A program made the position numbers and the translations under genes. Under the pieces are notes generated by a model, which was given only the letters and a program-made list of their open reading frames with translations, had not been told where the DNA came from and ran no database searches. Below are positions 11,500 through 23,986 of a stretch of 64,000 nucleotides of DNA, piece by piece (positions within the stretch are counted from its first letter, which is position 1; the number at the start of each line of letters is the position of its first letter). The DNA comes from Ixodes scapularis (taxonomy: Eukaryota > Arthropoda > Arachnida > Ixodida > Ixodidae): contig NW_024609857.1 in the NCBI RefSeq assembly GCF_016920785.2, positions 12,748,716 to 12,812,715 of the forward strand. Reading direction: 5' to 3'.

Positions 11500-13330
11500 T
11501 GTTTTATTGATGTTATGGACGAGAGGGTATATGGCTGCGGCTTAGAGAAAACAAAGCGGCATTTGTTTTTGCTAATCTCTGCTCGCGATACTTGCTTGGC
11601 GTAAGAAGAGAAACGAAATAATTTTATTTTGGTTGAAATTGAGTAAATCAGATTTATTTGACTTGAATCAGATTAAAATTGGATTTCGATGCAGCCTAGT
11701 TGAGAAAAAGTGAGTCTTTGTTGCTAGATGTAGCTTTTTTTTACATGGCAGGTGTGTGCGTAATGCAATGTGTGATACAATGTGTTAGCACTTTTTCTCC
11801 CCTCTCATGTAATGCCCTCGGGCGATTTGAGGTAATTAAATAAAATGAAATGAAATTGATTCGTCAGTTTGTAAGGATCACTAAGAAACAATACGGAAGA
11901 AAGAATCGCTGTAAATTTAAAGCACAACGTGCTGCTACATTAAACACCTATTTATTATTGTAAGCCCCGCCATGCTGGAACGAAAGCTTTTGTTTTTCGT
12001 TTTTGTTTTGTTTTTCCGTCACGATTTACTTGCAATAGCGTACATTCCGTAGCTGACCAACAAAGTGGAAGGTAGAGAAAAAAAAAGCTTAACGTCCTGA
12101 TTTAATTTTCATAAAAACACCTCCTTGTTCATCAGTTATAAATATTTTTTATTTATTATTCTTTATTTATATACGAAACAAATGCCCGCAGAAAGTGTAA
12201 AATAATAAGCAAAAAGGGTAAAACTAATGTTTTCAGATTTATATTTGCTGTCAATCTGAAATTCAAATCGTCGGAGTCAAACAGGTGTGATTTAAATCGC
12301 GATTATTACATCACAATTTAAATTCTCTTGATTTTTATTCTTTCCTTTGCTTGGCGTTCATAACGCCCGAAACATTTTTGCGGATTTGTTTTCGCGCGCA
12401 AGTACCCCTAGAATCCCACCGCCTTCCTCCTTTCCACTTGTAGAAACTAGATTCTTAGGTCCCGCTCCTCCGTGACGTCACTGCAGCTAGGCCAGCGAGT
12501 GGACGAGCGACACTCGGCTGGGCGCTGGGCTCTGCTGTGCCGACGCGCCGGCGATTGCAAATATTGCACGAATGTCACATACCTGCGCGTGACGACGACA
12601 TAATTAATCGCATTACAGCTTTTATAATTAAAAGTCTACATAAAACTCTGCATTTTGGGTTTACAATTAGGTTACGACTACTCAAAAGCGTCTACACAAT
12701 CTCCAAAATTAATTAACTCGATCTCCTTTCTAAAATCAAAAGCCCTGCTCTGCAATCACAAATATATTAATTTGAAGAAAAAAAATACCCTTCATATTTA
12801 TTACGCAATTAAATAGTCCCTTAAATAATATGTTATGCCTAGCGCCTTCCAGGCGACTTCCTGAAAGATAAAATAAATTCTAAAAGTAACAGCCCAGTCC
12901 CTAGCTTTCACTACAGGTTGGACAGCCACTTTGATGTTTAAGAAAATGCTTGAAAATAAGTGATGGTGGACTATTTAAGGGGTCATTTGCTTTATTCTAA
13001 AAAGTAGTTAAAAGAGAGTGAAACAAGCATATGCGACACGAAATGGCACTGATAGACTATATGTCACAAGGCCATCGTGTAATAAATAAACGTGACAAAA
13101 TGTATAGATCCTCTCACGAGGCAACTTCCTTTTTTCTTCCGTCTCGGGTTATAGTATGCCGGTTGGCAAAAATTTCGCGGTACTTTCATCTTTTTTTTTT
13201 TCCTTTTTTTTTTTTAACAACGCTATTCTTTTGCGAACACGGGGGTACGCTTCTTGTCTGGAGTAGACCTTGCATCCTTCTCGTTGCACCAATGGTTCAG
13301 AAGAATGTTGGTCGACAAGGTGAGGGTGAG
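11500..13330. other. AT-rich stretch, no gene recognised
   Basis: AT-rich sequence with poly-T runs near 13190-13215 and no domain-bearing open frame. A more GC-rich patch at 12405-12600 holds no gene I can support. Confidence 0.4.
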
Positions 13331-13341
13331 TTTAAGCACTA

Positions 13342-13616
13342 CTGAGGTGTCTGGCCGCTTGCACAAGTGTCCAGGTCTTCGAACTCTGGCAGCGTAGCTA
13401 TAGTGTCAGGTCCCTGACTGCTTTTCGTGGATGTCGTAACTGCAAAAAGCGAGCCCTGTGCTGGGGCGGCATGCGTAACCTTGTTAACAACTACTTCAGC
13501 AGGCATCACCACGCTGACGACTTGTTGTGTTGGCAGTTCTCGATTTAAAGCATCCGAAGGATGATGGAACACTGCATTGTGAGGAAGTGTCTTCTCCAAA
13601 ACCAAATGTTCTCTGC
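13342..13616 (-). pseudogene. Possible THAP-type protein fragment
   Basis: A minus-strand open frame runs from a stop before 13616 down to TGA/TAG near 13342. Its first part, EYCREHLVLEKTLPHNAV, resembles the C-terminal end of a THAP zinc-binding domain (an aromatic/His block, then L-P-x-A-V before the linker). The rest is a polar Ser/Thr/Pro-rich tail. The THAP zinc ligands (C2CH) and the start are not found upstream, so this would be a terminal exon or a broken THAP-transposon fragment. The assignment is weak. Confidence 0.25.
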
Positions 13617-14675
13617 AGTATTCTCACTTGAGTGTCTTCACAGCCACAGAGGCGAAGTACGCTGCCACATAGGTTAGAATATGAGTCTTGGACGAAGAAG
13701 CTGCTTAATCATAGATGGTGATGTCGAATGCGGAATTTAGAGAAATACTACGCAGGTGGCTCACATGCTACAACCAACGAAATATTTTAAAACACTTTAT
13801 GAGTGGCAACTCGTTCTAAAAATACCTACTATACCTCCTTGAGACGACAGAAAATAGCGGAGTTGTTTATCATACTATTATCCTTCCGGGTACAGTGAGA
13901 ATTCGGATGCGAAAGAGCACAAGAATAAAAGAAAAATGCTGCCAAGCCAACACACCTTTGTAGGGCTCGTAACTTGAACTTTTTTCTCCGGAGTTGGCTT
14001 ACTTCATTGAATAAGCCATTGCTCGCCGGTTGGAAATTATTTGCGAACCTTTTGTTCTTCGGCATAATTTCCCCGACACCGCAGCACACAGAAGTTATGA
14101 GGCAGTGATCCTCGCATTCGCCCACATGAAAACACGAGTTTCTGGTCAGCGACAGACGCAGTGAGTAAGCAGGCCCCTTGTGTCCGCATTTCGAGCGGCT
14201 TTCAACCTTGCTTGATGGCGCACCTAATCTCTGGCTTCGCGTCGCTCGCGAGCCGTCTCAAGTCTGATAAAGTTGCGTCATCACGTCGCGTAATCTTCTT
14301 GCTATCTTTTTAAAATTAGATTTAGTGGATACAACACATTTCCATCCTTGCCACTTAGACCAAACGCAACAAAAATGACAGCGCATAAAAATAAAAAAAA
14401 TTCTGCGCCATTTGGAGTGCTTCGCCAGCATCCTTGCAGATGCTCGGCGGTGAAAACACTCCGCTGGCTCTTCTCGCGTGGAGCAGTGACACAGCTGACG
14501 GCTGAGACAACAAAACAAAGCACGCAGTCTTCAGTTTCGAGGTGTTGCCCCAGCTCGCACCAAAGTACAGCCAGGCCGGCGCAGCCGTAGCCTTGGCTAT
14601 TGTAACGCGCTCCGGGCGCCCGAGCGAGCGAAGAAGCGAGAAAAGAACGACCGATGAGCGAAAAAGAAAGAGAAA

Positions 14676-14870
14676 AGTAGGGTGACGTCACGGCGACGTC
14701 AGATATGTTGATCACCCCCTCCGACAACTAAGACGGGTAGAGCCGTTAACATCCATGCTCCTTCGGGTCGCTCTTTCTGCTCTTTCTGCGCTCAAGCGTA
14801 CGGTTCTTGTTTCCGCCGCCTCAAAACATGGCGCTGCAATCGCCGCCTCTACCGGGCCGCCCCTACTTGC
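14676..14870 (+). repeat. Inverted partial copy of the 5' end of the 15.1-16.2 kb gene
   Basis: This block is the near reverse complement of 16075-16238. Both include paired TGACGTCA boxes, TATGTTGATCACCCCCTCCG, CCGTTAACATCCATG and a start of the form M-x-x-R-x-A-L-S-A-L-K-R. Here the frame soon runs into a C-run (14932-14957) and does not continue as the gene does, so it is a partial copy of promoter plus first codons, placed beyond the gene's 3' end in convergent orientation. Confidence 0.75.
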
Positions 14871-15121
14871 ACCTAGATGGCGCAAGTTGTCCTGTCTCGT
14901 TCCGGGCGTCCGGTTCGCGCCCGTTCGCTACCCCCCCCCCCCCCCCCCCCCCCCCCCGGCCCCCGGTTCGCTTTCTTGATTTAATTTCTCGTCGATTTCA
15001 TTCTCGTCTTCTGGGGCTTTTTTTTTTATATCTTTGTTCATAAACCACTGTAGCGCTACTTCAGAGAAGCTGCTCCTCAAGTGGGTAGGAGGCAAGGAGC
15101 ACACACATACTTTTCATACAT

Positions 15122-16164
15122 TCTTTATTATTTACACAGATCTCATACATAAAATGTAAGATAAATACATATAATAAAATTTACGGAACAATAGAACAGA
15201 TAGCACGAGATGCAAAAAGAGAGCACAATGAAAGAAATATACATTTATAGAAGACATCGCACCACCACAGTTTTGATCAGCAAAAACTTCAATGTTTCGT
15301 AGACAAAAAAAAAATTTTTTTTTGTTACTCAGCTGATAGATGATTTGTTTTACGGTTTCTGTGCTTTCCTATTAGCTACAGACATTTTCAAATGAGGTTT
15401 TAAATTCACCAGGGTTCATAGCAGCTGGAGAACTTGTAGCCGATTGCTGGACAGAGGTCTCAGACTGTTCTGTCATGAAAGCACTAAGATTCTTCATCAC
15501 ATTATCCTTGTACATCAGATTGAGAATGCACGCCAGAAAGCACTCAAGCTTGCCCAAAAAAGTAAGGCAAGGGTCTGTGAGCAAAAGGAGAACACCAAAA
15601 ATGCCAGTGTCGTCCTGTGCGCGTAGCACGTGGTACGGTTCGATCTGCCTGCAAATTTCAGGTGCAACGTCGCTCATACGTAAGTAAAAACGAAAACAAA
15701 CGTGTGCTAAGTGCTGTGTTTACGGGGTTTCTGCCGCACGAGACTGAAAATCGCAACCAGGATTGCACCACATGGAACGGGCTTGGAACGAGAGCGACGA
15801 AAAACGAAACTTTACCTCTCGCTTCGGAACATCTTTCGACAAGACTTTCGACTTGTTTGAGTTCCCGCACCATTTCGCAGAACAGTAGCGCCAAGGTATC
15901 CTCTTCCGAGAGCACCAGAACTTTCGAAGTCAAATTAGCGCGGACCGAGCGAACACCACGTTTTCCGCAGAACACTCGGAGCTGACGATCACGCTCAGCG
16001 GCTGTCGGAGACCGTTGCTGCCGTTGCACCGGTGGCACCGGTTGCGCCGTTGCCGTTGCCATGGCCACCGGCCCGGCGGCAACGTCGATCGTAACGCCAT
16101 ATTTTGAGGCGGTGGAAACAAGAACCCTACGCTTGAGCGCAGAAAGAGCGCCCCGGGGGAACAT
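15122..16164 (-). CDS. Unrecognised small minus-strand gene, splicing unresolved
   Basis: I do not recognise this protein. The first frame starts at ATG 16164-16162 and encodes about 110 residues (Ala/Arg-rich start, then a helical stretch with LSEEDTLALLFCEMVRELKQ) up to a good donor, AGAG|GTAAAG, near 15816. A second frame (IEPYHVLRAQDDTGIFG onward, about 15650 to stop at 15372) is in a different phase. An acceptor TTTTCAG near 15746 and TTTGCAG near 15654 exist, but the linking exon would leave either a very short intron (about 31 nt) or a 20-nt exon, so the join is uncertain or the gene is frameshifted. After the stop, an AATAAA on this strand lies at 15122-15127. Upstream are two TGACGTCA (CRE-like) boxes. 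It may be a real gene or a decayed copy. Confidence 0.45.
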
Positions 16165-16238
16165 GGATGTTAACGGCTGTACCCGTCCTAGTTGCCGGAG
16201 GGGGTGATCAACATATTTGACGTCATCGTGACGTCATC
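16075..16238 (-). repeat. Promoter and 5' arm matching 14676-14870
   Basis: Reading on the minus strand: TGACGTCACGATGACGTCA, then TATGTTGATCACCCCCTCCG, then ACATCCATG and the first codons of the gene at 16164. It pairs with 14676-14870. The two CRE-like palindromes about 10 bp apart are conserved between the arms, which makes them likely promoter elements. Confidence 0.6.
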
Positions 16239-16579
16239 CTGACTCTTGGCGGCCTCTACCGAGGTTTCCTTGAACGCCGCTGGCTGCGTGAGCCTGGTAC
16301 AGCGCTTTACACCAAAGAACAAACGACCACCTCCAAAGCGAATGGAGCAGACAGAAACTACCAGCACGAATTTCCGCAACGTCATTGCTGAAGTCAAGAT
16401 AGAGAAATAAAGAGAAAAAGAGGAAAGTACGGGGGAAACTGGGCGCTCCTTTAGCGGCCCATCGTGTACGCCTATCTTTCGCCTCGCCCGATCTCGCTCT
16501 CCCCCTTTTCCGCAGATTGCGACGTCAGCTGATAAAAAGGAGGCGATTGATTGGTCCGGGGAGCACGCAGGTTCCACCG

Positions 16580-19500
16580 CATTTTCAGCTTAGGGAGGGG
16601 GGAACGAAGTAGAGGATGTGCGAATGGTGGCTACAATTTAATACTCGACTGTCCTCCCCAGGTTCAACACTGTGAAAAGAACCTGTTGTCGTTGGTTTTC
16701 CTTGCAATGCAAAGTATATAAATGGTGCGGAGCTATTCGGTTCAAACCAATGTTCACACATCCCTAAGAAGAAGAAAAAAAAAACAACAACGAGAGAAAA
16801 AGAAGATGCTGCAAGAGACTTCCCGTTGTTATCATGAAATTCATGTCCATTCTTTCTAAGAGTTCTTAACGGAAAAGGCAGAGTTATTTCATGCGCCTCA
16901 TTTTATTCCTCTGGGATAATGAAGAAAGGTATTTAGAAAAGTACTGGACTATATACAAAACAGTACTTAGCAAAAGTTTTGCACTATAAACAAAAATAGC
17001 AGTAAGCAGAGGATAAATTTTTGCAGTTCTCCGCGTGGATCTCCTATGCGTTACTCAGACGCAGAAAAAAAAAAAAAGAAGATATATTAGCTATTCAATA
17101 GAAAATAAACGTTGCATTTAGTAGTCGAAGTTGATCGAACAAAACGGGTTCGTACACGTTTGGGTTCAAGACGAATTAAAAGAACAAACACAAAACAATA
17201 AAAAAAGTCTACGCGTGCCCATTTTAGTGCTTCTCTCAAGGAAGGAATTCCGCGGCTTGCAATCATGCTCGGAAATCAAATTCCATAAACGTAATAAAAA
17301 ATAAAAAAAAGACAAAAAAAAAGCATTTGTTTGTTGCTTCGACTGACTATAAAATTTGTCGTGCAAATAGGTCAACAGATGACCTCACCGATCTCCTTAT
17401 CAAATGCAATGCGTTCGCCCTCAAGCTGTTTCGTACCCTTCCTGGCCGTTGACCTTTGCCTACAAGACTACCGCGGTAAACTGGAGAAGTGATTTTGATT
17501 CAGCAACAGTAGGTTTAAGTTCTGGAGCTCCAACACGGTTGTGAAACGCATACAGCTGTATGCGAGAGAAAAAGACCGTCACCTTATCCAGCGATCTTTA
17601 TTCTAACTCAAATACCTTTACGTTTCGCCTCTTATATTTAAATTTAACCGGAATGCTTTAGTCGGTTTGTTTATCTGTGAACACAAGTTGTCATGAAGGA
17701 CTTGGTATGAATTAACTTGCCTTTGAGCCCTTAAAGTAATGTATACCTTAATGTTATGTACCTTAATGAAACGTAAATAACAGAGCTTATATGATGATTT
17801 ATTCGCTTCTTTCTAAACACCGTTTATTGAAGAGCGCGAAACGGAAGGAAGCTAAGGACATCTTGAATTCTACCACTGAGGTTTCAGCATGCTCGGTGTG
17901 ACAAAGTATGACACTTTTATGTCATATTTATTACCTTGTTATATTCAACGAGGTCCCTCCGTGAACTTGAAGCGCTTGTCTTTCGGGAAAGTATTTGCAC
18001 TATTACGACCCATACATCTGTTTCTCTCGGCCCGGGGGCGCCCACAAGAAAGGCGACCTCGCTGGCGTCCGCAAAACGCGACCATTTAATGTCAACGCGC
18101 CATTATGAATGATCCTCGGCCGTAAACTAGCCAGCGTCCAGCGATCCTGCCTGTTCACGGGCTCTAACAGAGCCTATGAGCACGCATCGCGACGTACAAC
18201 CGAAACGCGACCTAGACATATTCGATATTGCTCGCCAGGGGCGCTGCTCGAAACGTGAGAGCTATAGACCTAGAGTTGGTGACAAGTGTGCCCAGACGCT
18301 ACCCGGCCTCCAACACGAGCGCCTTGGCTACCGGCGGTTATTAGCTGCACGTGCGACGAAACGCTAACAAAGGCAAAAAGCTCGCGCTGGAGCTTTCTGC
18401 GTCTACTGGGCTGTGAACACATCACCAACTAGCTAGCTACCAGACGCGAGATCCAATCACGAGCGAGTCATAAACCCCGTGGTGTACCACTCCGCACCAG
18501 GCGTATCGGTGCGCGCGCGTCCTCCGCGTCCCTACGCAATTTTACGCACGACTGGGCAATATACCGCGTGGTTTCTATCATCACTTTAAGAAACGCAGTG
18601 TATAGTGCATAGCCTATTATGATCGGGCTTCTTGCTTCGTGGTTCGCTTTTCGGTGCTCTTCTCGGCCGATGCCGCGATCTGAGTGGACGACGCGACAAT
18701 AAGATGTTAGGACTCTCCACGCCCTGCGTTTATTAAGTTTTCAGCGACAATAACGTGGCTCCTGAATAAACCTGGCGGCCCATATGAAACGCGCGAGCCG
18801 GCCGCGCCGCGGCGGTCGCCTATTGTTCGCCGCCACCTAGCGGTAGCCGCCGCAGAATAATTCGGGAAGCAATGCGACGAACAGCACAGCGGAGTGTCCC
18901 TGGCGTGGGTATACGACGGTTACGAATCCGGAAAGTTTCTTCCGTGATGCCATTATGACGAAGGGAAAACTCCTTACGAATCTGGTTACGTGGACGATGT
19001 GAAAGAGGTCTGTCTCGACGGACAAGTGGATGTCACGGCGCTCTCTATTCCGCAGACAAAATTGAACTCGTCCGCAAAAAAAGAAAAAAAAGAAAAGAAA
19101 AAAAAACCGTTGAGCTTCGCCAAAGTACGTAAGAGAGTTTTCTTGGTTGGCGTTGAGCGGACTGCACTAATGATGTACGTTTATTGCTTTCAGAATATGT
19201 TTGACAACAACCGGCCCCCGGGCGATTGTTTTCGCGCTGTTCCGTAATTCCCAGCTCTACTCCCTTCCTGTAGGCTGATGAGAACATCCAAGGTACGGTG
19301 TAGCTTGGGTGGGCGACATCGTTCCGCCTCTCGTTCTCGGTGAAGAGGTTGCTGCATATTTTAAAGTTTGCTGTAGGTGTCCATGTTTTTCCATCGTCGT
19401 TAGAAAAAGTTAATTGTACTATTCGACAGCAGCTTAAAACGGAACGGGAACTGGAATATGAGAAACGCCAATTACTTGCACCGACGCACTACTAAGTGCA

Positions 19501-19740
19501 CCCAGGTCGCGCGGCGCTCCGCCTCGTATGGTTTCAAATGGAATTCGTAAAACTTCGCGCCGTGCGCGTTTTTGTACGGACTGTCGCACCCATCCACGCA
19601 ACAATTGTTGTGGTCTCTTTGGTACGGAGTAGACATCTCAGAAACTGCAGCACTAAACCGCTAGGGTTGCTACAACGCACGACCAACGCGGCGACTGGCA
19701 GAAACTTCCGGATGAAACCGACCTATTTGCCGCTAGGGGC
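16580..19740. other. No gene recognised
   Basis: Intergenic sequence: AT-rich to about 17850, then GC-richer at 18000-18850. Short A-runs lie near 17067-17080 and 19077-19106. No domain-bearing frame or inverted-repeat boundary was found. Confidence 0.4.
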
Positions 19741-19760
19741 GCCCTGGTCGAGACTTGAAT

Positions 19761-20306
19761 TTAGGGAGGCTCAAGTGAGGGTGGGTGCAACTGCTAGATC
19801 GGCGATCACGGGACATGGACGCCATTTAATTGCTAAATTTTGCTGGGAATCTATGGGGCAAAGGGTCGTTTTCTTTCCTAACTCGGGTCATAAAAGCCCA
19901 TTAAGGTGCTTGAATAATTTACACAAGGTATAAATGATTACTTTTCCATAGCAAATAGTTTTGTTGCGATAGGTTAAGTATTTTTTTAACGCGAAAAATG
20001 GTAAATTCCGCCATCTTGTTCGTTGCTGCTTGTCTGGCAGCTTTGCTTGCTCCGCTCGACGTTTGCAATTCTTGGTGCGAGAAGGAAGCCAGAGAGGCTG
20101 CACCAAGGCGCTCGTTGCTTGCAATGGGAGGCGAGAGGAGGAAAGGCGCATGGAGCAACAGAGTTGCAACAGAGCGGGCGCCTGCTCTCGTGCAGGCAAC
20201 ACTGGCGCATATCCTTTCTCGAATACTCTCCCTCAGGCGCCGCCATTAAATTGCAAACGCTCGCCAGGTTTTCAGTTGCGCCCACCCTCACTACCGCCTC
20301 CCTACT
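19761..20306. mobile_element. Terminal-inverted-repeat element, about 546 bp
   Basis: The left end at 19761-19793 (TTAGGGAGGCTCAAGTGAGG onward to GGTGCAACTG) is the near reverse complement of 20273-20305. The match extends a little outward (ACTTGAATT). The interior has overlapping short open frames without domains, so it is non-autonomous. No clear target duplication was found, so the ends are approximate. Confidence 0.6.
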
Positions 20307-20410
20307 TGAATTACAAGCAGCCGCGCTTCGAGACCTAGTCTGGCCACCGTGGATGAAAAACGCTTTGTTTGTGCACTTGACTGGAAACCGTGGGTACGCC
20401 TCAGCAATAC

Positions 20411-20869
20411 TAGGGGAGTCGCTACCCTTAGTACCAGGTTCGACTTTTTCGACCTTCTCGTGAAAAGTTCGACAAAACTTCGACTCAAGTTCGACTGCTA
20501 TGCGCATGCGCGACAGGCTGGCCAGTTGGCTTCGGATTGGATGGTGATGGCTAAGTGATAAATTAAGGGTAGCACTGATTGGTTATTTGAGTTAATATAG
20601 TACAAACAAATTTAGTTATTAACTTCTTCAGTGATTAGAAATAGTTTCTTTTAATTGCAACTGTTAAAAAAAAATTAAAATAAACCTTTGCATAAAAAAC
20701 AAATTCTCCAAACGAAGACATGATTGTATCAAGGTCTGGCCACACTGTCCACAAAGTCGAACCGGTCGAATCTGGTTAAAAGTTCGAGGTTCGTCGGCCG
20801 GTTCGAAACAGTCGAACCCCGAAAGTTCGACCTAAAAATCCGGTTCGACAAAAGTTCGTGACACCCCTA
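20411..20869. mobile_element. hAT-like MITE with 8-bp target duplication
   Basis: Tips TAGGGGAGTC and (right, reverse complement) TAGGGGTGTC are flanked by AGCAATAC (20403-20410) and AGCAATGC (20870-20877), an 8-bp duplication with one mismatch. Subterminal regions are rich in GTTCGAC and its complement on both sides. An 8-bp duplication with short TAGGG-type tips is typical of the hAT superfamily. No transposase frame is present. Confidence 0.75.
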
Positions 20870-21461
20870 AGCAATGCAATACTTGGCAATCAGACGATCT
20901 ACACACACAAGCCGCAAGATGGCGGCGCCGTACTTGCAAACGTCTATAGGTCTGACTACATTCCACGAAATGATGAGACGAGGTCTGCCGTACCAACTAG
21001 AGCCAATGGTACTAACTAGCTCAAGCGTTATACGCTACAGGCATGAAAGAAATGTTCGTTGTCCCTTGTCCGGAATTTGTTTTATTCTTTCTGTTGCCAG
21101 TCATTGTTACCAACACGCTCTTCAGTTAATGTGAAAGTACCGTTCATTCTTCTGGATATTTTCGATTATCTCATACACAAATATTTATTATAAAACATTT
21201 GAAAAAAAAATTGTAAGTTGTATACTGTAGTTACCAGGAGCATTAGCGAGAAACCGACCGAACATTTCTTTGGGAATATAAACACAAAACATAATTCCAC
21301 GTTAAAAAAAAATATATATATATTTTTTGATCGTAAATTGAAAATGAGGTTTCATTGAGCTCGTACTTGCGATTTCCGTCCAGTAAAATGCACGCAGTTA
21401 GTTCGTTAAAAAACAAATAAAAAATGTGTTGCCGCAGGGGGTTTCCTCAGGAATTGAAACT

Positions 21462-21462
<1 letters not shown>

Positions 21463-21500
<38 letters not shown>

Positions 21501-21612
21501 CTAAATTGTTAAAAGGGAGGGGGGGGGGGGGGTTAGGGGGAGCGGAGCATTGAGAATAGAGGAGTCATTCGAATTAAAAGGTGCCTTCATAAAAAACAAA
21601 GGGGGGGGGGGA
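21463..21612. repeat. Long G-runs next to the scaffold gap
   Basis: Three near-homopolymeric G tracts at about 21463-21498, 21519-21532 and 21601-21611 precede the N gap. Such tracts commonly break assembly, which probably explains the gap. Confidence 0.85.
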
Positions 21613-21652
21613 AGTTTAGCGAACTCACTGGTTGCCACGTGATAAGCGTGAG

Positions 21653-21752
21653 NNNNNNNNNNNNNNNNNNNNNNNNNNNNNNNNNNNNNNNNNNNNNNNN
21701 NNNNNNNNNNNNNNNNNNNNNNNNNNNNNNNNNNNNNNNNNNNNNNNNNNNN
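21653..21752. other. Assembly gap, 100 N
   Basis: Exactly 100 N. A round number usually denotes a gap of unknown size, so sequence and open frames spanning it cannot be trusted. Confidence 0.99.
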
Positions 21753-23679
21753 TGCAAAAACGAACACGCCTCGCAGCTGCACTAGATGATTTCCTCGGGT
21801 CTTCTGACGGCGAGACGACGAGCTTCTCACCATCGCCGCGATTACTGGCGATTGCTGCGGTGGCAAGGAGCGCCCGAAGAGCACGAACTTCGTGGAAAGC
21901 GGCGCGAGGCGTTTCGATGACAGCGAGGTACGGCTATTATCTGGTGTTTCGTTTTCTTGAACTAATAATGATGGCCAACATATACATGTGGAATTGTCAC
22001 CCGCTTCGTGACCCCATCGACAATCACGTCCACGATGTTTATTTCTGTGGGACCGTCAAATCCGCGAGTAAAAAAATAGAAGAAATTGACAGCAGACGGT
22101 CACCGTGTGCTTACCTACGCAAAATAAACGAACAAAACGCGAAGTGACGCAAGGTGGAGCTCGCCGCGGTGCACCGGCGCGGCGCAGTTTGTCCTCGATG
22201 TTGCACCGACATCGCGCTGCACGACCGAGGAGCGCTGTGCACTGTGCTGGTTTCAGGGCGATTCCGGTGCGAGTTGATCGAAGATGCTATTAGAGTGCAC
22301 CCGCCCCTGCAGACATGCCTTGAAGCAGGTGCTGCCATCTGGTACCCTCTCAAGACACTTTTCCCCTTGAATCGTGAATCGAGCTGCTAAGTGCTACCAC
22401 CTATCGGAGAAATCACACACTACAGCGCCTGCTACAAGGCCTCCGAGATCCCGAAAAGCGCGCGCGAAGGCTTCTCCGGCCGTCCCATTCGTGTAGACTC
22501 CCAGGGGCCAGAAGAGTGTAATTGCGCTAACTCCGTCGCTCGGCGGGAGATGGCGCTGTCTGCCCAGTCATAAAAGAGGGGCGAGCCGTCAGCGTCGTCA
22601 GACCGCCGGTTGGGCCGGGCACGGGCTTCACGGCTACATTCATGAAGAGCCCGGCCCGGGGACGGGCCGTGCATAAAAGTCTACAAAAGGGGCCCAAAAC
22701 GGGCCCATTATTAATATTATATTTTTTAGCGGCATGTTTTTCAGAAGCGTGTTCGGGGATTGGGAAAGGAACCACAGCGGGGGGATAAACAGATGCCGAA
22801 GCATCTGTGTGTGGGTGTATTTTTTTGTGTGGTTCGGTGTGTGCAGCGAATGCACTTCCAGAGGACTAGCGGCGCGTCATTCCTTTTCGTCACCGGCGGC
22901 GCCGCCATCATACAATCGCTTCTCACCACAAACATGCACATACACGCGCCTAAACAATGCGTACCCACGCCGGCGTAAACCATCTGTGCGGACGAGTGCT
23001 TGCTTCACCAAGAAGGGTGAAGAGGTTCCCGAGGGGTACTTTTCCCGAACAATTTCTCGCAGACCACCGCAAAAGACGACGACATTGCTGTTCCTTTCTT
23101 TTCTTTTTTTTTACAAGTTTTTCGCAGCGAGAGTGGCTAATTTAGAACTTTGCCCGTCTTTTGTCCAAGCCTGTCGCGATGCTTCCCTTCCTTTCCAACT
23201 GAGACACGTGTTTTTTTTTTTACTTCTGCTTGTCATTTTTCTTTTTTCCGTCTTTTCCGCTTGTGTTTAGTCCCAGAAAAGGAAGATCGGGTGATCTTTC
23301 TTAACAAGCTGCCTAGGCCTGCAAATCGGTCCAACTAATAATATCGGAAAAAAAAAAAATGCTTACAGTACCCTAATTAGGTACCGTAATAAACGTATGT
23401 GTAACAGATGCAAGCGAGCTGCCATGCCGCGCAATTTGTGAGCCATTCATACTAAGCTAATATAAAGGTCCGTGAAAATTAGCTTCGGGCCAGGCCGGGC
23501 TGGCTGTCGGAAATAGAGAGCGGGCCGCGGGCCTTCGAATTACGGCCCGTGCAGACTTCTAGCCGCCGGCATCGCGGGTGGGTGGTGTCAGTTGCGTAGT
23601 CGTGCTTCATCTTGCGTTTACCCGGGCTCCCCGGACTGTTTTGTTTTCGGCAAATTGTGGACATGGATTGAAAGCAAGG
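21753..23679. other. No supported gene; two GGCCCGGG-type repeat remnants
   Basis: Segments at 22610-22700 (GGCCGGGCACGGGC, AGCCCGGCCCGGGG, AAACGGGCCC) and 23486-23556 (GGGCCAGGCCGGGC, GGGCCGCGGGCC, ACGGCCCGTGC) look like related GC-rich dispersed repeats, also recalled by the CCCGGGGC remnant near 7100. The open frame starting right after the gap (21753-22147) has no recognisable domain. Confidence 0.45.
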
Positions 23680-23867
23680 TAAAGTCTCGTTCACACTCTT
23701 GCAACCTAGTACGACCGAGAGAGACGAGACCTGTTTTTAAGCCTTTTGCGACTTCTTAGGACCGGATTCGATACAGCGGAGCAGGTCCTAAGACTTCTCA
23801 AGAGGCTTAAAAACCGGTCTGGTCTCTCTCGGTCTTACTCAGTCGCAAGAGTGTGAACGGGCCTTTA
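23680..23867. mobile_element. Full-length foldback MITE, 188 bp
   Basis: AAAGTCTCGTTCACACTCTT at the left pairs with the right end (reverse complement AAAGGCCCGTTCACACTCTT). Pairing continues through GACCGAGAGAGAC and TTTTTAAGCCT to TCTTAGGACC, almost to the centre near 23774. It is a whole-element palindrome with no coding capacity. Confidence 0.85.
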
Positions 23868-23960
23868 GTTCTAAAACTATAAACACCCGCGCCAGCCATA
23901 TAGGTTTCTTTGCGGACGCAGTGCAGTCGCGATACGTAGAGGGAGGAAATATGTCAATAT

Positions 23961-23986
23961 GGGGGGGGGGGGGGGGGGGGGGGGGG
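23961..23986. repeat. G homopolymer run
   Basis: Twenty-six consecutive G on the plus strand, followed by an A-rich stretch. It is not flanked by the foldback ends seen for the G-rich MITEs. Confidence 0.9.

Noticed and set aside
16188..16577. 129-codon minus-strand frame upstream of the 16164 start
   Set aside because: It spans the CRE-like promoter arm and has no conserved counterpart beside the duplicated arm at 14.7 kb.
21632..22147. 171-codon frame across the N gap
   Set aside because: One hundred residues' worth of N and unknown gap size make the frame meaningless.
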